From Variimorphobacter saccharofermentans (GTDB lineage Bacteria; Bacillota; Clostridia; Lachnospirales; Lachnospiraceae), in contig NZ_JACEGA010000001.1 in assembly GCF_014174405.1 (NCBI RefSeq), positions 1,703,001 to 1,767,000 on the forward strand: 64,000 nt of DNA, given 5' to 3'. A model generated the notes under the pieces. The model was not told where the DNA came from. It did no database searches and worked only from the letters and a program-made list of their open reading frames with translations. This document shows, piece after piece, positions 9,745-18,670 of this stretch (positions within the stretch are counted from its first letter, which is position 1; every line of letters starts with the position of its first letter). The translations under genes were made by a program, and so were the position numbers.

Positions 9745-10839
9745 ATGAAATTAGGTATAGTAGGCTTACCCAATGTCGGTAAGAGCACACTTTTTAACTC
9801 TTTGACAAAAGCAGGAGCGGAATCGGCTAATTACCCCTTTTGCACCATTGATCCGAATATAGGAATTGTTCCAGTGCCGGATGAAAGGCTGCAGGTATTG
9901 GGCGATTTATATCAGTCTGAAAAGATTGTTGCGGCGACCATTGAATTTGTTGACATTGCAGGATTAGTTAAAGGAGCATCCAAGGGAGAAGGACTTGGCA
10001 ATCAGTTCTTGTCCAATATTCGTGAGGTAGATGCCATTGTCCATGTAGTAAGATGCTTTGAGGATGGCAATGTAATTCATGTGGATGGTTCTGTTAATCC
10101 TTCAAGAGATATCGAGACCATTAATTTAGAGTTGATCTTCTCTGATTTAGAGATATTGGAACGTAGAATAGCCAAAACTGCAAAAGGTGCTAAAAATGAT
10201 AAGGCATTGGCTGAAGAACTGAATCTGTTGGAGCGCTTAAAGGTATTCCTGGAAGAAGGAAATATGGCAAAAGCCTTTCCGGCGGAGGAAAAAGAAAGCG
10301 AATTAATCAAAAGCTATAATCTTTTGACTGCAAAACCAGTGATATATGCTGCCAATGTCAAGGAAGAAGATTTGGCGGATGATGGTAGTAGTAATGCCTA
10401 TGTAAATGAGGTTAGAGATATTGCTTCAAAAGATAATTCAGAGGTATTTGTGATCTGTGCACAGATTGAGCAGGAAATAGCGGAGTTGGATGAAGAAGAA
10501 AAGAGAATGTTCTTAGAGGAGCTTGGATTAAAAGAGTCTGGTCTGGAGAAACTAATCAAAGCAAGCTATCGGATCCTTGGATTAATCAGTTATCTGACAG
10601 CCGGACCAAAGGAAACAAGAGCTTGGACTATTGAGGTAGGTACCAAGGCACCACAAGCGGCAGGTAAGATTCATTCCGACTTTGAACGAGGATTTATTCG
10701 TGCCGAAATCGTAAATTATCATAACTTAGTGGAATGTGGTAGTTACAATGCAGCAAAGGAAAAGGGACTTGTTCGCTCAGAAGGAAAAGAATATGTTGTC
10801 CAGGATGGGGATGTAGTGTTATTCCGGTTTAATGTGTAA
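9745..10839 (+). CDS. ychF: Redox-regulated ATPase/GTPase YchF (Obg family)
   Basis: Universally conserved P-loop protein of 364 residues with ATPase activity in characterised members, linked to ribosome and stress biology. GLPNVGKSTLFN (Walker A) is at the N-terminus, then FVDIAGLVKGASKGEGLGN and an altered G4 region (YAANVKEED) that explains the ATP preference. The C-terminal TGS-like domain ends with DGDVVLFRFNV. It is probably transcribed from its own promoter. Confidence 0.96.
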   Translation: MKLGIVGLPNVGKSTLFNSLTKAGAESANYPFCTIDPNIGIVPVPDERLQVLGDLYQSEKIVAATIEFVDIAGLVKGASKGEGLGNQFLSNIREVDAIVHVVRCFEDGNVIHVDGSVNPSRDIETINLELIFSDLEILERRIAKTAKGAKNDKALAEELNLLERLKVFLEEGNMAKAFPAEEKESELIKSYNLLTAKPVIYAANVKEEDLADDGSSNAYVNEVRDIASKDNSEVFVICAQIEQEIAELDEEEKRMFLEELGLKESGLEKLIKASYRILGLISYLTAGPKETRAWTIEVGTKAPQAAGKIHSDFERGFIRAEIVNYHNLVECGSYNAAKEKGLVRSEGKEYVVQDGDVVLFRFNV

Positions 10840-10878
10840 TGATGTATTGAATGGATTATATTGGAAAGTGGTGAGGAT

Positions 10879-11811
10879 ATGCGTATTGTACTTAATACCG
10901 ATATTAACTTTCCGAATTTGGGATTAAAATTGGAGAATGTTCTCTCAGGATTTGATGTTTTCGGTTATCGTATTGCATTCTATGGAGTTGCTATTGGAAT
11001 AGGAATGCTCCTTGGGTGGTTCATAGTAGAATGGATGGCGAAACGGACCGGGCAGAATTCGGAAATCTATCTGGATTTTGCATTAATTGCGATTGTAACA
11101 TCAGTGATTGGTGCAAGACTGTTTTATGTTGTTTTTGCATGGGAGACATTTGCTGATAATCCACTATCCATATTTAATCTTAGAACGGGTGGATTAGCGA
11201 TATATGGTGGTATTATTTCTGCTATCATAACGGCTTTTATCTATTGTAAGATAAAAAAATACTCGTTTTGGCTTTTAGCGGATACGGCCTGTGTGGGCTT
11301 AATCACCGGGCAGATTATCGGTCGATGGGGCAATTTCTTTAATAGAGAAGCATTTGGAATGTATACGAATGGTCTCTTTGCAATGCAACTGGATCGCCGG
11401 GATGTTTCCTATGTGTTCAGAGAATCCACGTCGATAACTAAATTAAAAGATATCTATGCCGGAAAGAAAGCCGCCTTTGATCGTATTATGGAGATAAGAA
11501 ATAATATTGTTAAGGTGGACGGAGTGGATTATATCCAGGTTCATCCTACTTTTTTGTATGAATCTGTATGGAATTTCTGCTTGTTGGTAATCCTGGTACT
11601 CTATACAAAGCATAAGAAATTCGATGGAGAAGTAATATTATTATATTTAATCGGTTATGGGTTGGGTCGAATATGGATTGAGGGACTAAGAACGGATCAG
11701 CTATTCCTGTGGGGAACGCCCATTGCAGTATCGCAGCTCCTTTCCGCAGTTCTTGTAATTAGTGCAATAGTAATAATGATATGTAAGAGAAGAAAATTAT
11801 CTGCAAAGTAA
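10879..11811 (+). CDS. lgt: Prolipoprotein diacylglyceryl transferase
   Basis: Membrane enzyme that attaches diacylglycerol to the lipobox cysteine of prolipoproteins. It has 310 residues, with about seven hydrophobic segments. The signature GRWGNFFNREAFG contains the essential region, and HPTFLYESVWN and GLGRIWIEGLRTDQL are conserved. ATG 10879 follows a GTGAGG site; the upstream in-frame TTG at 10861 lacks one. A ~40-residue charged stretch between GRWGN and HPTFLYE is somewhat longer than in short homologues. Confidence 0.95.
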   Translation: MRIVLNTDINFPNLGLKLENVLSGFDVFGYRIAFYGVAIGIGMLLGWFIVEWMAKRTGQNSEIYLDFALIAIVTSVIGARLFYVVFAWETFADNPLSIFNLRTGGLAIYGGIISAIITAFIYCKIKKYSFWLLADTACVGLITGQIIGRWGNFFNREAFGMYTNGLFAMQLDRRDVSYVFRESTSITKLKDIYAGKKAAFDRIMEIRNNIVKVDGVDYIQVHPTFLYESVWNFCLLVILVLYTKHKKFDGEVILLYLIGYGLGRIWIEGLRTDQLFLWGTPIAVSQLLSAVLVISAIVIMICKRRKLSAK

Positions 11812-11863
11812 TCTATATTTCTCTGTATTCCTAATAAGATCAGGGTGTTAAATGTCAATCAAC

Positions 11864-11869
11864 TATAAT
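11864..11869 (+). promoter_or_regulatory. TATAAT -10 element in front of the candidate RNA
   Basis: A perfect TATAAT ends 7 bases before the first base of the long stem at 11876, so transcription would start almost exactly at the foot of the stem. No convincing -35 is seen at 16-18 bp. Confidence 0.4.
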
Positions 11870-11875
11870 TCAATG

Positions 11876-12083
11876 AACAATAGCGCATATATATTCAGAT
11901 GGTGAAGACAGGCTCAGGCGATCGACTAATCAATCAGATTGAACAGTAGATTTCGCTTGAAGGTTAGGCGAGTCCAGATGAATATATATGTGCTATTGTT
12001 ATTTCACTGCTTAAGTATGTCTTTTAATACCCTAATCCTAGTAATAAATAGATATAGGACTAATTTCCCGGTATTTCTTTTTT
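11876..12083 (+). ncRNA. Candidate structured small RNA (long rod plus terminator), unnamed
   Basis: A ~22-bp stem joins 11876-11897 (AACAATAGCGCATATATATT...) with 11979-12000, broken only by one G-T position. Inside, GGCTC (about 11911) can pair with GAGTC, AGGCGA with TCGCTT, and TCAAT-CAG-ATTGA forms an apical hairpin. The result is a 125-nt rod with internal loops. A TATAAT lies just upstream and a terminator-like hairpin with T6 just downstream (12026-12083), giving a ~205-nt unit. It contains no credible ORF and matches no riboswitch I know. Alternatives: a 6S-like RNA or a miniature inverted-repeat element. It could also simply be the lgt 3' UTR. Confidence 0.45.
12026..12083 (+). terminator. 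Terminator-like hairpin downstream of lgt/candidate RNA
   Basis: AATACC (12026-12031) pairs with GGTATT (12070-12075), with an inner TCCTA/TAGGA stem. TCTTTTTT follows. The long, partly open stem makes it moderate quality. Confidence 0.5.
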
Positions 12084-12153
12084 GCCTATATATTGACATA
12101 TTTTGTTCGATTTCTGCGTCGAGTACAAGATATTGTAATTTGAAGTTGAAATA

Positions 12154-12200
12154 ATGTGCAAAGCCCATTAATATTAGGGTTTTTTGCACTCTTTTTTTTT
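12154..12200 (+). terminator. Rho-independent terminator upstream of mraZ
   Basis: GTGCAAA...CCC pairs with GGG...TTTGCAC, followed by CTTTTTTTTT. The strong stem and nine-T run isolate the dcw cluster from upstream transcription. Confidence 0.8.
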
Positions 12201-12247
12201 ATTTCATACTTGATTAATTCCCTATTTTAATATAAAATGTACTCATA

Positions 12248-12293
12248 AGTGGTGAGAAGTGGTGGAAAGTGGAGTGAAAAGCCATTAAAGTGG
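12248..12293 (+). promoter_or_regulatory. MraZ-type operator: repeated AGTGG boxes
   Basis: AGTGG occurs at 12248, 12258 and 12268, an exact 10-bp period, and again at 12289 (21 bp later, about two helical turns). MraZ is known to bind tandem GTGG/TGGG-like repeats at about 10-bp spacing in front of its own operon. The boxes lie 50-95 bp before the mraZ start, just after an AT-rich stretch with a weak TTGATT (12210) and TATAAA (12231). Autoregulation by MraZ is inferred. Confidence 0.7.
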
Positions 12294-12342
12294 TACAAGC
12301 TTCATGATTTACCAAGGTATAGGATGAAGAAGGTGCAGCCAT

Positions 12343-12771
12343 ATGTTTATGGGGGAATTCAATCATTCGATTGATGCAAAAGGAAGAATAATTATACCAT
12401 CAAAATTCAGAGAAGACTTAGGGGATGAATTTGTTATTACCTTAGGTCTGGATGGTTGTTTGTTTGCATACCCCAATGAGGAATGGAAGACCTTCGTTGA
12501 AGAACTTAGAAAGCTGCCTGGAACCATGGAAGCGAGAAAATTACAACGATATTTTATGGCAGGTGCAGCTGCATGCGAAGCGGACAAACAGGGTAGAATA
12601 CTAATACCCGCAAAGCTGAGAGAAAGTGCAGGATTAGATAAAGATATCGTTTTTGTTGGTGTATTAAACAAAATCGAGATTTGGAGTAAGGAACGTTGGG
12701 ATAGTAATAACGATTATGATGATGTAGATGCTATTGCGGAACGTATGTCGGAATATGGTATTAGTTTCTAA
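12343..12771 (+). CDS. mraZ: Transcriptional regulator MraZ
   Basis: DNA-binding protein heading the dcw cluster, 142 residues. Two SpoVT/AbrB-like halves are visible: FNHSIDAKGRIIIPSKFRE near residue 5 and ACEADKQGRILIPAKLRE near residue 79. These contain the DxKGR/DKQGR and IP motifs of the family. It likely binds the AGTGG boxes just upstream and represses the cluster. Confidence 0.97.
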   Translation: MFMGEFNHSIDAKGRIIIPSKFREDLGDEFVITLGLDGCLFAYPNEEWKTFVEELRKLPGTMEARKLQRYFMAGAAACEADKQGRILIPAKLRESAGLDKDIVFVGVLNKIEIWSKERWDSNNDYDDVDAIAERMSEYGISF

Positions 12772-12815
12772 GCTTTTCGGCATAGAAGGTATAGAACATC
12801 TATTGGAGGCACAGT

Positions 12816-13751
12816 ATGGGGTTTGAGCATAAATCGGTATTGTTGTATGAAACCATTGAGAATTTAAATATAAAGCCGAATGGGATTTATGTAGATGGAA
12901 CCCTTGGTGGAGGCGGTCATTCCTATGAGATCGCCAAGCTTCTGACAACGGGGAGATTAATCGGGATTGATCAGGATGAAGCAGCAATTAATGCGGCAGG
13001 AGAACGACTAAGTCAATTTAAAAATAATGTAACGATTGTTCGGAGTAATTATAGTGAAATTAAAAGGGTACTAACCGAAATTGGAGTTCATAAGGTAGAT
13101 GGGATTTTATTGGACTTAGGAGTCTCTTCCTATCAGCTGGACACTCCTGAGAGAGGCTTTTCTTACAAAGAAGATGCTCCGCTGGATATGCGAATGGATA
13201 CCAGGAATACGAAGACGGCCAAGGATATCGTTAACACCTATAGTGAGATGGAATTATTCCGGATCATTCGAGATTATGGTGAAGATAACTTTGCTAAGAA
13301 CATAGCAAAGCACATTGTTCGTATGAGGGAAGAAAAGCCGATTGAGACTACTTACGAATTAACGGAAGCAATTAAAGCGGCAATTCCTATGAAGCTTCGG
13401 GTAAATACAGGACATCCGGCAAAAAGAACCTTTCAGGCAATACGAATTGAATTAAATCAGGAACTTGAAGTATTAAAAAATACATTACAGGATATGATAG
13501 AATTATTGGCACCGGGTGGACGATTGTGCATCATTACATTTCATTCTTTGGAGGATCGAATTGTTAAATCCAATTTTAGAATGAATGAGAACCCATGTAC
13601 CTGTCCTCCGAACTTTCCGGTATGTGTATGTGGAAAGAAGCCATTAGGTAAAGTGATTACACGAAAGCCAATACTTCCTTCTGAACAGGAACTATTGGAA
13701 AATAAAAGAGCTAAGAGTTCGAAATTAAGAGTTTTCGAAAAGATATCATAG
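12816..13751 (+). CDS. rsmH: 16S rRNA (cytosine-1402 N4)-methyltransferase RsmH
   Basis: SAM-dependent methyltransferase acting on 16S rRNA C1402, 311 residues. It opens with [13 protein letters not shown] and [10 protein letters not shown] (SAM loop), then [17 protein letters not shown] and [11 protein letters not shown], all typical. The C-terminal [10 protein letters not shown] and a basic tail also match. It follows mraZ by 44 bp with GGAGG before the start, the canonical second gene of the cluster. Confidence 0.97.
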   Translation: MGFEHKSVLLYETIENLNIKPNGIYVDGTLGGGGHSYEIAKLLTTGRLIGIDQDEAAINAAGERLSQFKNNVTIVRSNYSEIKRVLTEIGVHKVDGILLDLGVSSYQLDTPERGFSYKEDAPLDMRMDTRNTKTAKDIVNTYSEMELFRIIRDYGEDNFAKNIAKHIVRMREEKPIETTYELTEAIKAAIPMKLRVNTGHPAKRTFQAIRIELNQELEVLKNTLQDMIELLAPGGRLCIITFHSLEDRIVKSNFRMNENPCTCPPNFPVCVCGKKPLGKVITRKPILPSEQELLENKRAKSSKLRVFEKIS

Positions 13752-13814
13752 GATAACATAATAACTATAGCTAATATTAAGGACAAAATATTAAGGGAGA
13801 GAGGAGTTTCTTGC

Positions 13815-14291
13815 ATGGACACAAAAAGAAGACCATATCAATATAATGCAGGGACAAGCTACGTAGAAGGCAATACGGTACGTAAATTAAATGCTGCTCC
13901 TAATATTCATAGAGAGCAGCCATTAAGTGTGCCATCTCCTCACAGACAGATAAAAAGACAGCCAGTTTCCTCAGGTATGACCTTAGCATCACTGTTGGTG
14001 TTGACGATTGCAATTATTGCGACCGTCTATGTATGTGTTGATTATTTAAAGCTTCAGTATAATGTCAATCAGATGGAAAAATCCATTATTACCTTAGAAC
14101 GTGAAGTTACTGAGATGACAAAGGTAAATGATGCAGCATATGAAGATATTAATGAGACGTATGATTTGGAATATATTTATGAGGTTGCAGTCAACGATTT
14201 AGGTATGGTATATCCCAATAATAATACGGTAATTACTTATGAGCCTAGTGAAGATGGGTATGTCAGACAGTTCGAGGATATCCCGAAGTAA
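13815..14291 (+). CDS. ftsL: FtsL-like cell division protein
   Basis: A small bitopic protein of 158 residues with a ~55-residue basic cytoplasmic N-terminus. One membrane segment (about 56-78) is followed by a heptad-like region (LKLQYNVNQMEKSIITLEREV), consistent with a coiled coil. The extracellular tail contains DLGMVYPNNN, resembling the end of FtsL/DivIC-type proteins. Sequence identity in this family is low, so the call rests on topology, size and position between rsmH and the PBP gene. Confidence 0.8.
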   Translation: MDTKRRPYQYNAGTSYVEGNTVRKLNAAPNIHREQPLSVPSPHRQIKRQPVSSGMTLASLLVLTIAIIATVYVCVDYLKLQYNVNQMEKSIITLEREVTEMTKVNDAAYEDINETYDLEYIYEVAVNDLGMVYPNNNTVITYEPSEDGYVRQFEDIPK

Positions 14292-14354
14292 ACCTTCCTT
14301 CCTATTACTAAGTTACTAAGATTAAATCCATTCTGCATATGAGGTTATAGAATC

Positions 14355-16532
14355 ATGGAAAAATCGACGGGCAAGATAACTAAAAAATTCAATTCACGAA
14401 TGCAAGCAAGACTATTGCTTGTTTTTTGTGTTGTTACTTTACTTTTAATGGGATTAATGGGCAGGTTAATTTATATCATGCAGGTGGATGGAGAACGGTA
14501 CGCTAAGCACGTATTGTCAAGACAATCCTATGTTAGCGCTGTTCTACCATACAAAAGAGGAGATATTTTAGATCGAAATGGAACCGTATTAGCTCGAAGT
14601 GAATTACGGTATCGTCTCATCTTAGATCCTAGTCGTCTGATATTAAATGAGGAAAGTATTGATCCCACGTTAAAAGCAATTGAGAAATATTTTGGTATCG
14701 AAACGGCAATTGTGAAAGATATCCTGGATAATAAGCCTAATAGTCAATACACCATTGTGACGAAAAATCTGAAATATGACGAGGTATCACAGTTTGAAGC
14801 TTTCATGGAAGAAAATTCAGAGATAATGGGTGTATGGTTTGAAGAGGAGTATGTCAGAACCTATCCGAATAACACTTTGGCTTGTGATATCATTGGCTTT
14901 ACCTCTGCAGATAATATTGGATTTTGGGGAATTGAGGAGTATTATAACAACGAGTTAAATGGGACAAACGGAAGAGAATACGGATATTATGATTCCAGTC
15001 TTAACATAGAACGTATTGTTAAGAAAGCAGTAAATGGAAATTCTATTATCAGTACAGTGGATTCCAATGTTCAGCGCATTATTCAAAAGCATATTCGGGA
15101 ATTCAATGAAGAGTTCGGTAGTAAGGGCATAGGGGTTGTGGTGATGAATCCAAACAATGGTGAAATCCTTGCAATGGCTTCAAATGCAGAATATGACTTG
15201 AATAATCCGAGAGACTTGACGCCCTTTTATACAGAAAACGAAATTGAGGGTATGAGTAAAGAGGAAATAACCTCTGCACTCAATTCCATTTGGAAAAATG
15301 ATATTATCAGTAGTAGCTTTGAACCAGGTTCTACCTTTAAACCGATTACAATTGCAGCTGCTTTAGATGAAAATCTGGCTACGAATAATAGTACATATGA
15401 TTGTGATGGTGTGGAAAAGGTGGGAGATAGAGATATCCACTGCAGTAATCGTTACGGTCATGGCACATTGACACTGGAAGAGGCATTAATGAAATCCTGT
15501 AATGATGCATTAATGCAAATTGTTATGAAGGAAGGAAGAGATATATTCTACCAATATGAAACAAACTTTGGAATTGGTAGTAAGACCGGTGTTGATTTGC
15601 CAGGTGAAGGCCAGGGTATTATATTCGAGAAAGAAAAGCTCAATGCAACTGAGCTCGCAACCAGCAGCTTTGGGCAAGGTATCAGTACCACCATGCTACA
15701 ATTGGCTTCCGCTTATTCATCTATGGTCAATGGAGGATATTACTATAGACCCCATGTAATGAAGCAAATCGTAAACGATAATGGTGCAATAGTGAGAGAA
15801 TACGATAAGTTATTAGTACGTCAAACAGTTTCCGAAAAAACATCGGAATTAATGCAAAAGTATTTGTACCGGACAGTGGAGGAGGGAACTGCAAAAGGAG
15901 CCAAGGTAGAGGGCTACGCTATCGCAGGAAAAACTGGTACTGCTCAGAAACCTCCTTATAAGAATAAGAAATATATCGTATCCTTTTTAGGACATGTTCC
16001 GGCAATTAATCCTGAGATAGTAATCTATGTCATGATAGATGAGCCACAGAATGTGGAAAAGCAAGCCGATAGCTCCATAGCAACAAAGTTCGCAAGCAGA
16101 ATTTTAAAGGAAATATTGCCAGCTTTAGGCATCTTCCCTGAAGGAGAAATCGATTATCTCCTTGAGGAGGATGTCACAGAAGAAGGAAGTACGAATGAGA
16201 CGACTCCATTAGAAGAAAATATTCAAAATGATGAGTCGACCAGTACCAAACCACCTGTTAATAATGGTAATGTAACCAATAATGAAAATGACCCGAACAC
16301 TGATACTACAGGGGAAGAAGCACCTTCTGCAGATGACAAACCGAAGAATGAAGGGGATGAAGGAGGAACAGCGGATACAGTGGGAGATAGCGAGGATCGG
16401 AACGATATTTCAGAAGATGATGAGAATGATGACAATATCGAAAACATAGATACTCAGGATGAGAACGGGGGACTTACGGATGGGGAGAGTAGCCCTGATG
16501 AGGACGAGTTTAATCCGGATGCACTGGAGTAA
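14355..16532 (+). CDS. ftsI: Class B penicillin-binding protein (FtsI/PBP2B-like) with acidic tail
   Basis: Septal DD-transpeptidase that cross-links peptidoglycan, 725 residues. One membrane anchor (about 20-42) precedes a pedestal domain beginning RGDILDRNGTVLA. The transpeptidase motifs are S326-T-F-K329 (active serine), S381-C-N383 and K526-T-G528. After about residue 600 there is a ~120-residue low-complexity tail rich in Asp, Glu, Asn, Thr and Ser, with no PASTA repeat. This tail is extracellular and unusual. The gene lies upstream of the spoVD-like PBP; which of the two serves vegetative division is inferred from order and the intact KTG. Confidence 0.93.
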   Translation: MEKSTGKITKKFNSRMQARLLLVFCVVTLLLMGLMGRLIYIMQVDGERYAKHVLSRQSYVSAVLPYKRGDILDRNGTVLARSELRYRLILDPSRLILNEESIDPTLKAIEKYFGIETAIVKDILDNKPNSQYTIVTKNLKYDEVSQFEAFMEENSEIMGVWFEEEYVRTYPNNTLACDIIGFTSADNIGFWGIEEYYNNELNGTNGREYGYYDSSLNIERIVKKAVNGNSIISTVDSNVQRIIQKHIREFNEEFGSKGIGVVVMNPNNGEILAMASNAEYDLNNPRDLTPFYTENEIEGMSKEEITSALNSIWKNDIISSSFEPGSTFKPITIAAALDENLATNNSTYDCDGVEKVGDRDIHCSNRYGHGTLTLEEALMKSCNDALMQIVMKEGRDIFYQYETNFGIGSKTGVDLPGEGQGIIFEKEKLNATELATSSFGQGISTTMLQLASAYSSMVNGGYYYRPHVMKQIVNDNGAIVREYDKLLVRQTVSEKTSELMQKYLYRTVEEGTAKGAKVEGYAIAGKTGTAQKPPYKNKKYIVSFLGHVPAINPEIVIYVMIDEPQNVEKQADSSIATKFASRILKEILPALGIFPEGEIDYLLEEDVTEEGSTNETTPLEENIQNDESTSTKPPVNNGNVTNNENDPNTDTTGEEAPSADDKPKNEGDEGGTADTVGDSEDRNDISEDDENDDNIENIDTQDENGGLTDGESSPDEDEFNPDALE

Positions 16533-16629
16533 GATACAGAATGCTGATGTACCCTTGCAACGAAATAATGAATAATCGCAAATCCTTTGTAATAAAATGA
16601 AACGATAAGAGTTGTAGGGTAATGATAGA

Positions 16630-18579
16630 ATGGCCAGAAATAGGACATATAATCGTCGAAATATGTTAATTGTTGTTACGATTGTTATCGGAATAACCTT
16701 TGGTCTCCTAATCCGGTTAGGATACCTGATGATATTAAAATCGGAAGACTATGCTGCACGTGCACAGGCCTTGCATGAGAGAGAACGAGCTATAAAGGCA
16801 GAAAGAGGAAGCATTTTTGATCGTAATGGAGTTGAAATAGCAACCAATAAGCCGGTTTGTACTATATCAGTAATTCATGCACAGATCAAGGATCCAGAAC
16901 GGGTAATTGAAGTATTGACGAAGGAACTTGGCCTGAGTGAGGAACGTGTTAGGAAAAGAGTTGAGAAGCGATCCTCCATCGAGAGAATTAAGTCCAATGT
17001 AGATAAAGAAATTGCTGATAAAATCAGAGAATATGATTTGGATGGGGTGATGGTGGATGAGGATTATAAACGCTATTATCCCTATGACAGCCTTGCATCC
17101 AAGGTGATTGGCTTTACTGGAAGTGATAATCAGGGGATTATCGGTTTGGAAGTGAAGTATGATGAATTTCTTAAAGGAATTGATGGAACGATACTAACAT
17201 TGACAACTGCCTACGGTGTGGAGATAGAGAATGCAGCAGAAGATCGAATAGAACCACAACCGGGGAATGATTTATACATAAGTCTGGATGTAAATATCCA
17301 GCGTTATGCCGAACAGGCAGCACTTAAGGTAAAGCAGGCAAAGAATGCGAAAAGTGTAAAACTAATTGTTATGAATCCGCAAAACGGTGAAATATATGCA
17401 ATGGTGAATGTTCCAGAATTTAGCCTCAACGATCCCTATACCTTAATCGATGAGATTAAAGCGCAATATGAGGGAGAGACACTGAGTGAGGAGAAGCTGA
17501 ACGAATTGCTGAATGGTATGTGGCGTAATGCCTGTATCAGTGACACCTATGAACCTGGCTCCGCCTTCAAGATTGTTACAGCGACAGCAGCTTTAGAGGA
17601 AGGAGTCGTTAAGCTGACGGATCCGTTCTTTTGTCCGGGCTATAAGAAGGTAGAGGATCGAATTATACGTTGCCACAAAGTGGGTGGGCATGGGAGCCAG
17701 AATTTTGTGGATGGAATAAAGAATTCCTGCAATCCGGTGTTCATGGAAATAGGAGCCAGGGTTGGGGTTGAAAAAATGTATATGTATTATAAAAAGCTGG
17801 GTTTGTTTCAGAAAACAGGAGTTGATCTACCGGGTGAAGCAAACTCCATTATGCACAAAATGGATAATATTGGAGCGGTTGAGCTTGCTACGATGTCCTT
17901 TGGTCAGTCATTTCAGATTACTCCACTGCAGTTGATGACTGCGGCCAGTGCCATCGTAAATGGAGGAACGCTGGTAACACCTCATCTCGGGGTAGAAATC
18001 AGAACTCCGGACGGCACAAGAGTTCAGGCCTTGGATTACAATACAAGTAGTGGCAGAGTATCAAAAGAAACTTCTGAGACGATGAAAATGCTTCTCGAAG
18101 CCGTAGTTTCTGATGGCACAGGAAAAAGAGCATATTTACCTGGCTTCAAGGTTGGCGGAAAGACTGCGACATCGGAGAAATTACCACGAAGAACCGGAAA
18201 ATACATATCTTCCTTCATCGGATTTGCTCCAGCGGATAATCCACAGGTAATGGCATTGATTCTAATTGACGAACCAACCGGAATATATTATGGAGGAACC
18301 ATTGCTGCCCCGGTTGTATCGGAATTATTTGATAATATCCTTCCTTATATGGGAGTGGAAGCAAGCTATACGGAAGAAGAAATTGCAAAGTATAATATTG
18401 GTACCTTTCAAATGCCGGACTTCATCGGGAAAACGAAAAAGGAAGTAAAGGATTTGCTGAAAGTATATGATTTTGGAGAATTATATCCTCTGGGGGAGGG
18501 CGAGATTGTAATTGAGCAATTTCCTCTTCCAGGAGAAACGATTGAGAAAGATAGTGACATAATTCTTTATTATAATTAG
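16630..18579 (+). CDS. spoVD: Class B PBP with PASTA domain (SpoVD-like)
   Basis: Transpeptidase of 649 residues with an N-terminal membrane anchor (about 12-34) and RGSIFDRNGVEIAT, the start of the pedestal domain. The motifs are S311-A-F-K314 and S366-C-N368, but the third motif reads K511-T-A513 instead of KTG. One C-terminal PASTA domain (about 590-649) is present. PASTA-bearing PBPs at this position include SpoVD, needed for spore cortex, and PBP2B-like proteins; the assignment to sporulation is an inference. An alternative is a division PBP working alongside the preceding gene. Confidence 0.9.
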   Translation: MARNRTYNRRNMLIVVTIVIGITFGLLIRLGYLMILKSEDYAARAQALHERERAIKAERGSIFDRNGVEIATNKPVCTISVIHAQIKDPERVIEVLTKELGLSEERVRKRVEKRSSIERIKSNVDKEIADKIREYDLDGVMVDEDYKRYYPYDSLASKVIGFTGSDNQGIIGLEVKYDEFLKGIDGTILTLTTAYGVEIENAAEDRIEPQPGNDLYISLDVNIQRYAEQAALKVKQAKNAKSVKLIVMNPQNGEIYAMVNVPEFSLNDPYTLIDEIKAQYEGETLSEEKLNELLNGMWRNACISDTYEPGSAFKIVTATAALEEGVVKLTDPFFCPGYKKVEDRIIRCHKVGGHGSQNFVDGIKNSCNPVFMEIGARVGVEKMYMYYKKLGLFQKTGVDLPGEANSIMHKMDNIGAVELATMSFGQSFQITPLQLMTAASAIVNGGTLVTPHLGVEIRTPDGTRVQALDYNTSSGRVSKETSETMKMLLEAVVSDGTGKRAYLPGFKVGGKTATSEKLPRRTGKYISSFIGFAPADNPQVMALILIDEPTGIYYGGTIAAPVVSELFDNILPYMGVEASYTEEEIAKYNIGTFQMPDFIGKTKKEVKDLLKVYDFGELYPLGEGEIVIEQFPLPGETIEKDSDIILYYN

Positions 18580-18581
18580 TA

Positions 18582-18610
18582 TTGTTTTTTAAAAACTAAT
18601 AAAGTATAAT
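18582..18610 (+). promoter_or_regulatory. Internal SigA-type promoter before mraY
   Basis: TTGTTT (18582-18587), a 17-bp spacer, then TATAAT (18605-18610), all just after the spoVD stop at 18579. It would let mraY and the genes behind it be expressed independently of the two PBP genes. Confidence 0.55.
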
Positions 18611-18670
18611 AGCTTAGTTGGAAATACATAAGCGTGGAAAATGTGCAAAAGCACTTAAATGGAGGATGCT

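Noticed and set aside
11939..12154. 71-codon plus-strand frame downstream of lgt
   Set aside because: It begins inside the long stem and crosses a terminator-like hairpin; no ribosome site and a composition unlike a protein.
12664..12987. 107-codon minus-strand frame across mraZ/rsmH
   Set aside because: Antisense to two clear genes, with no similarity or start signal.
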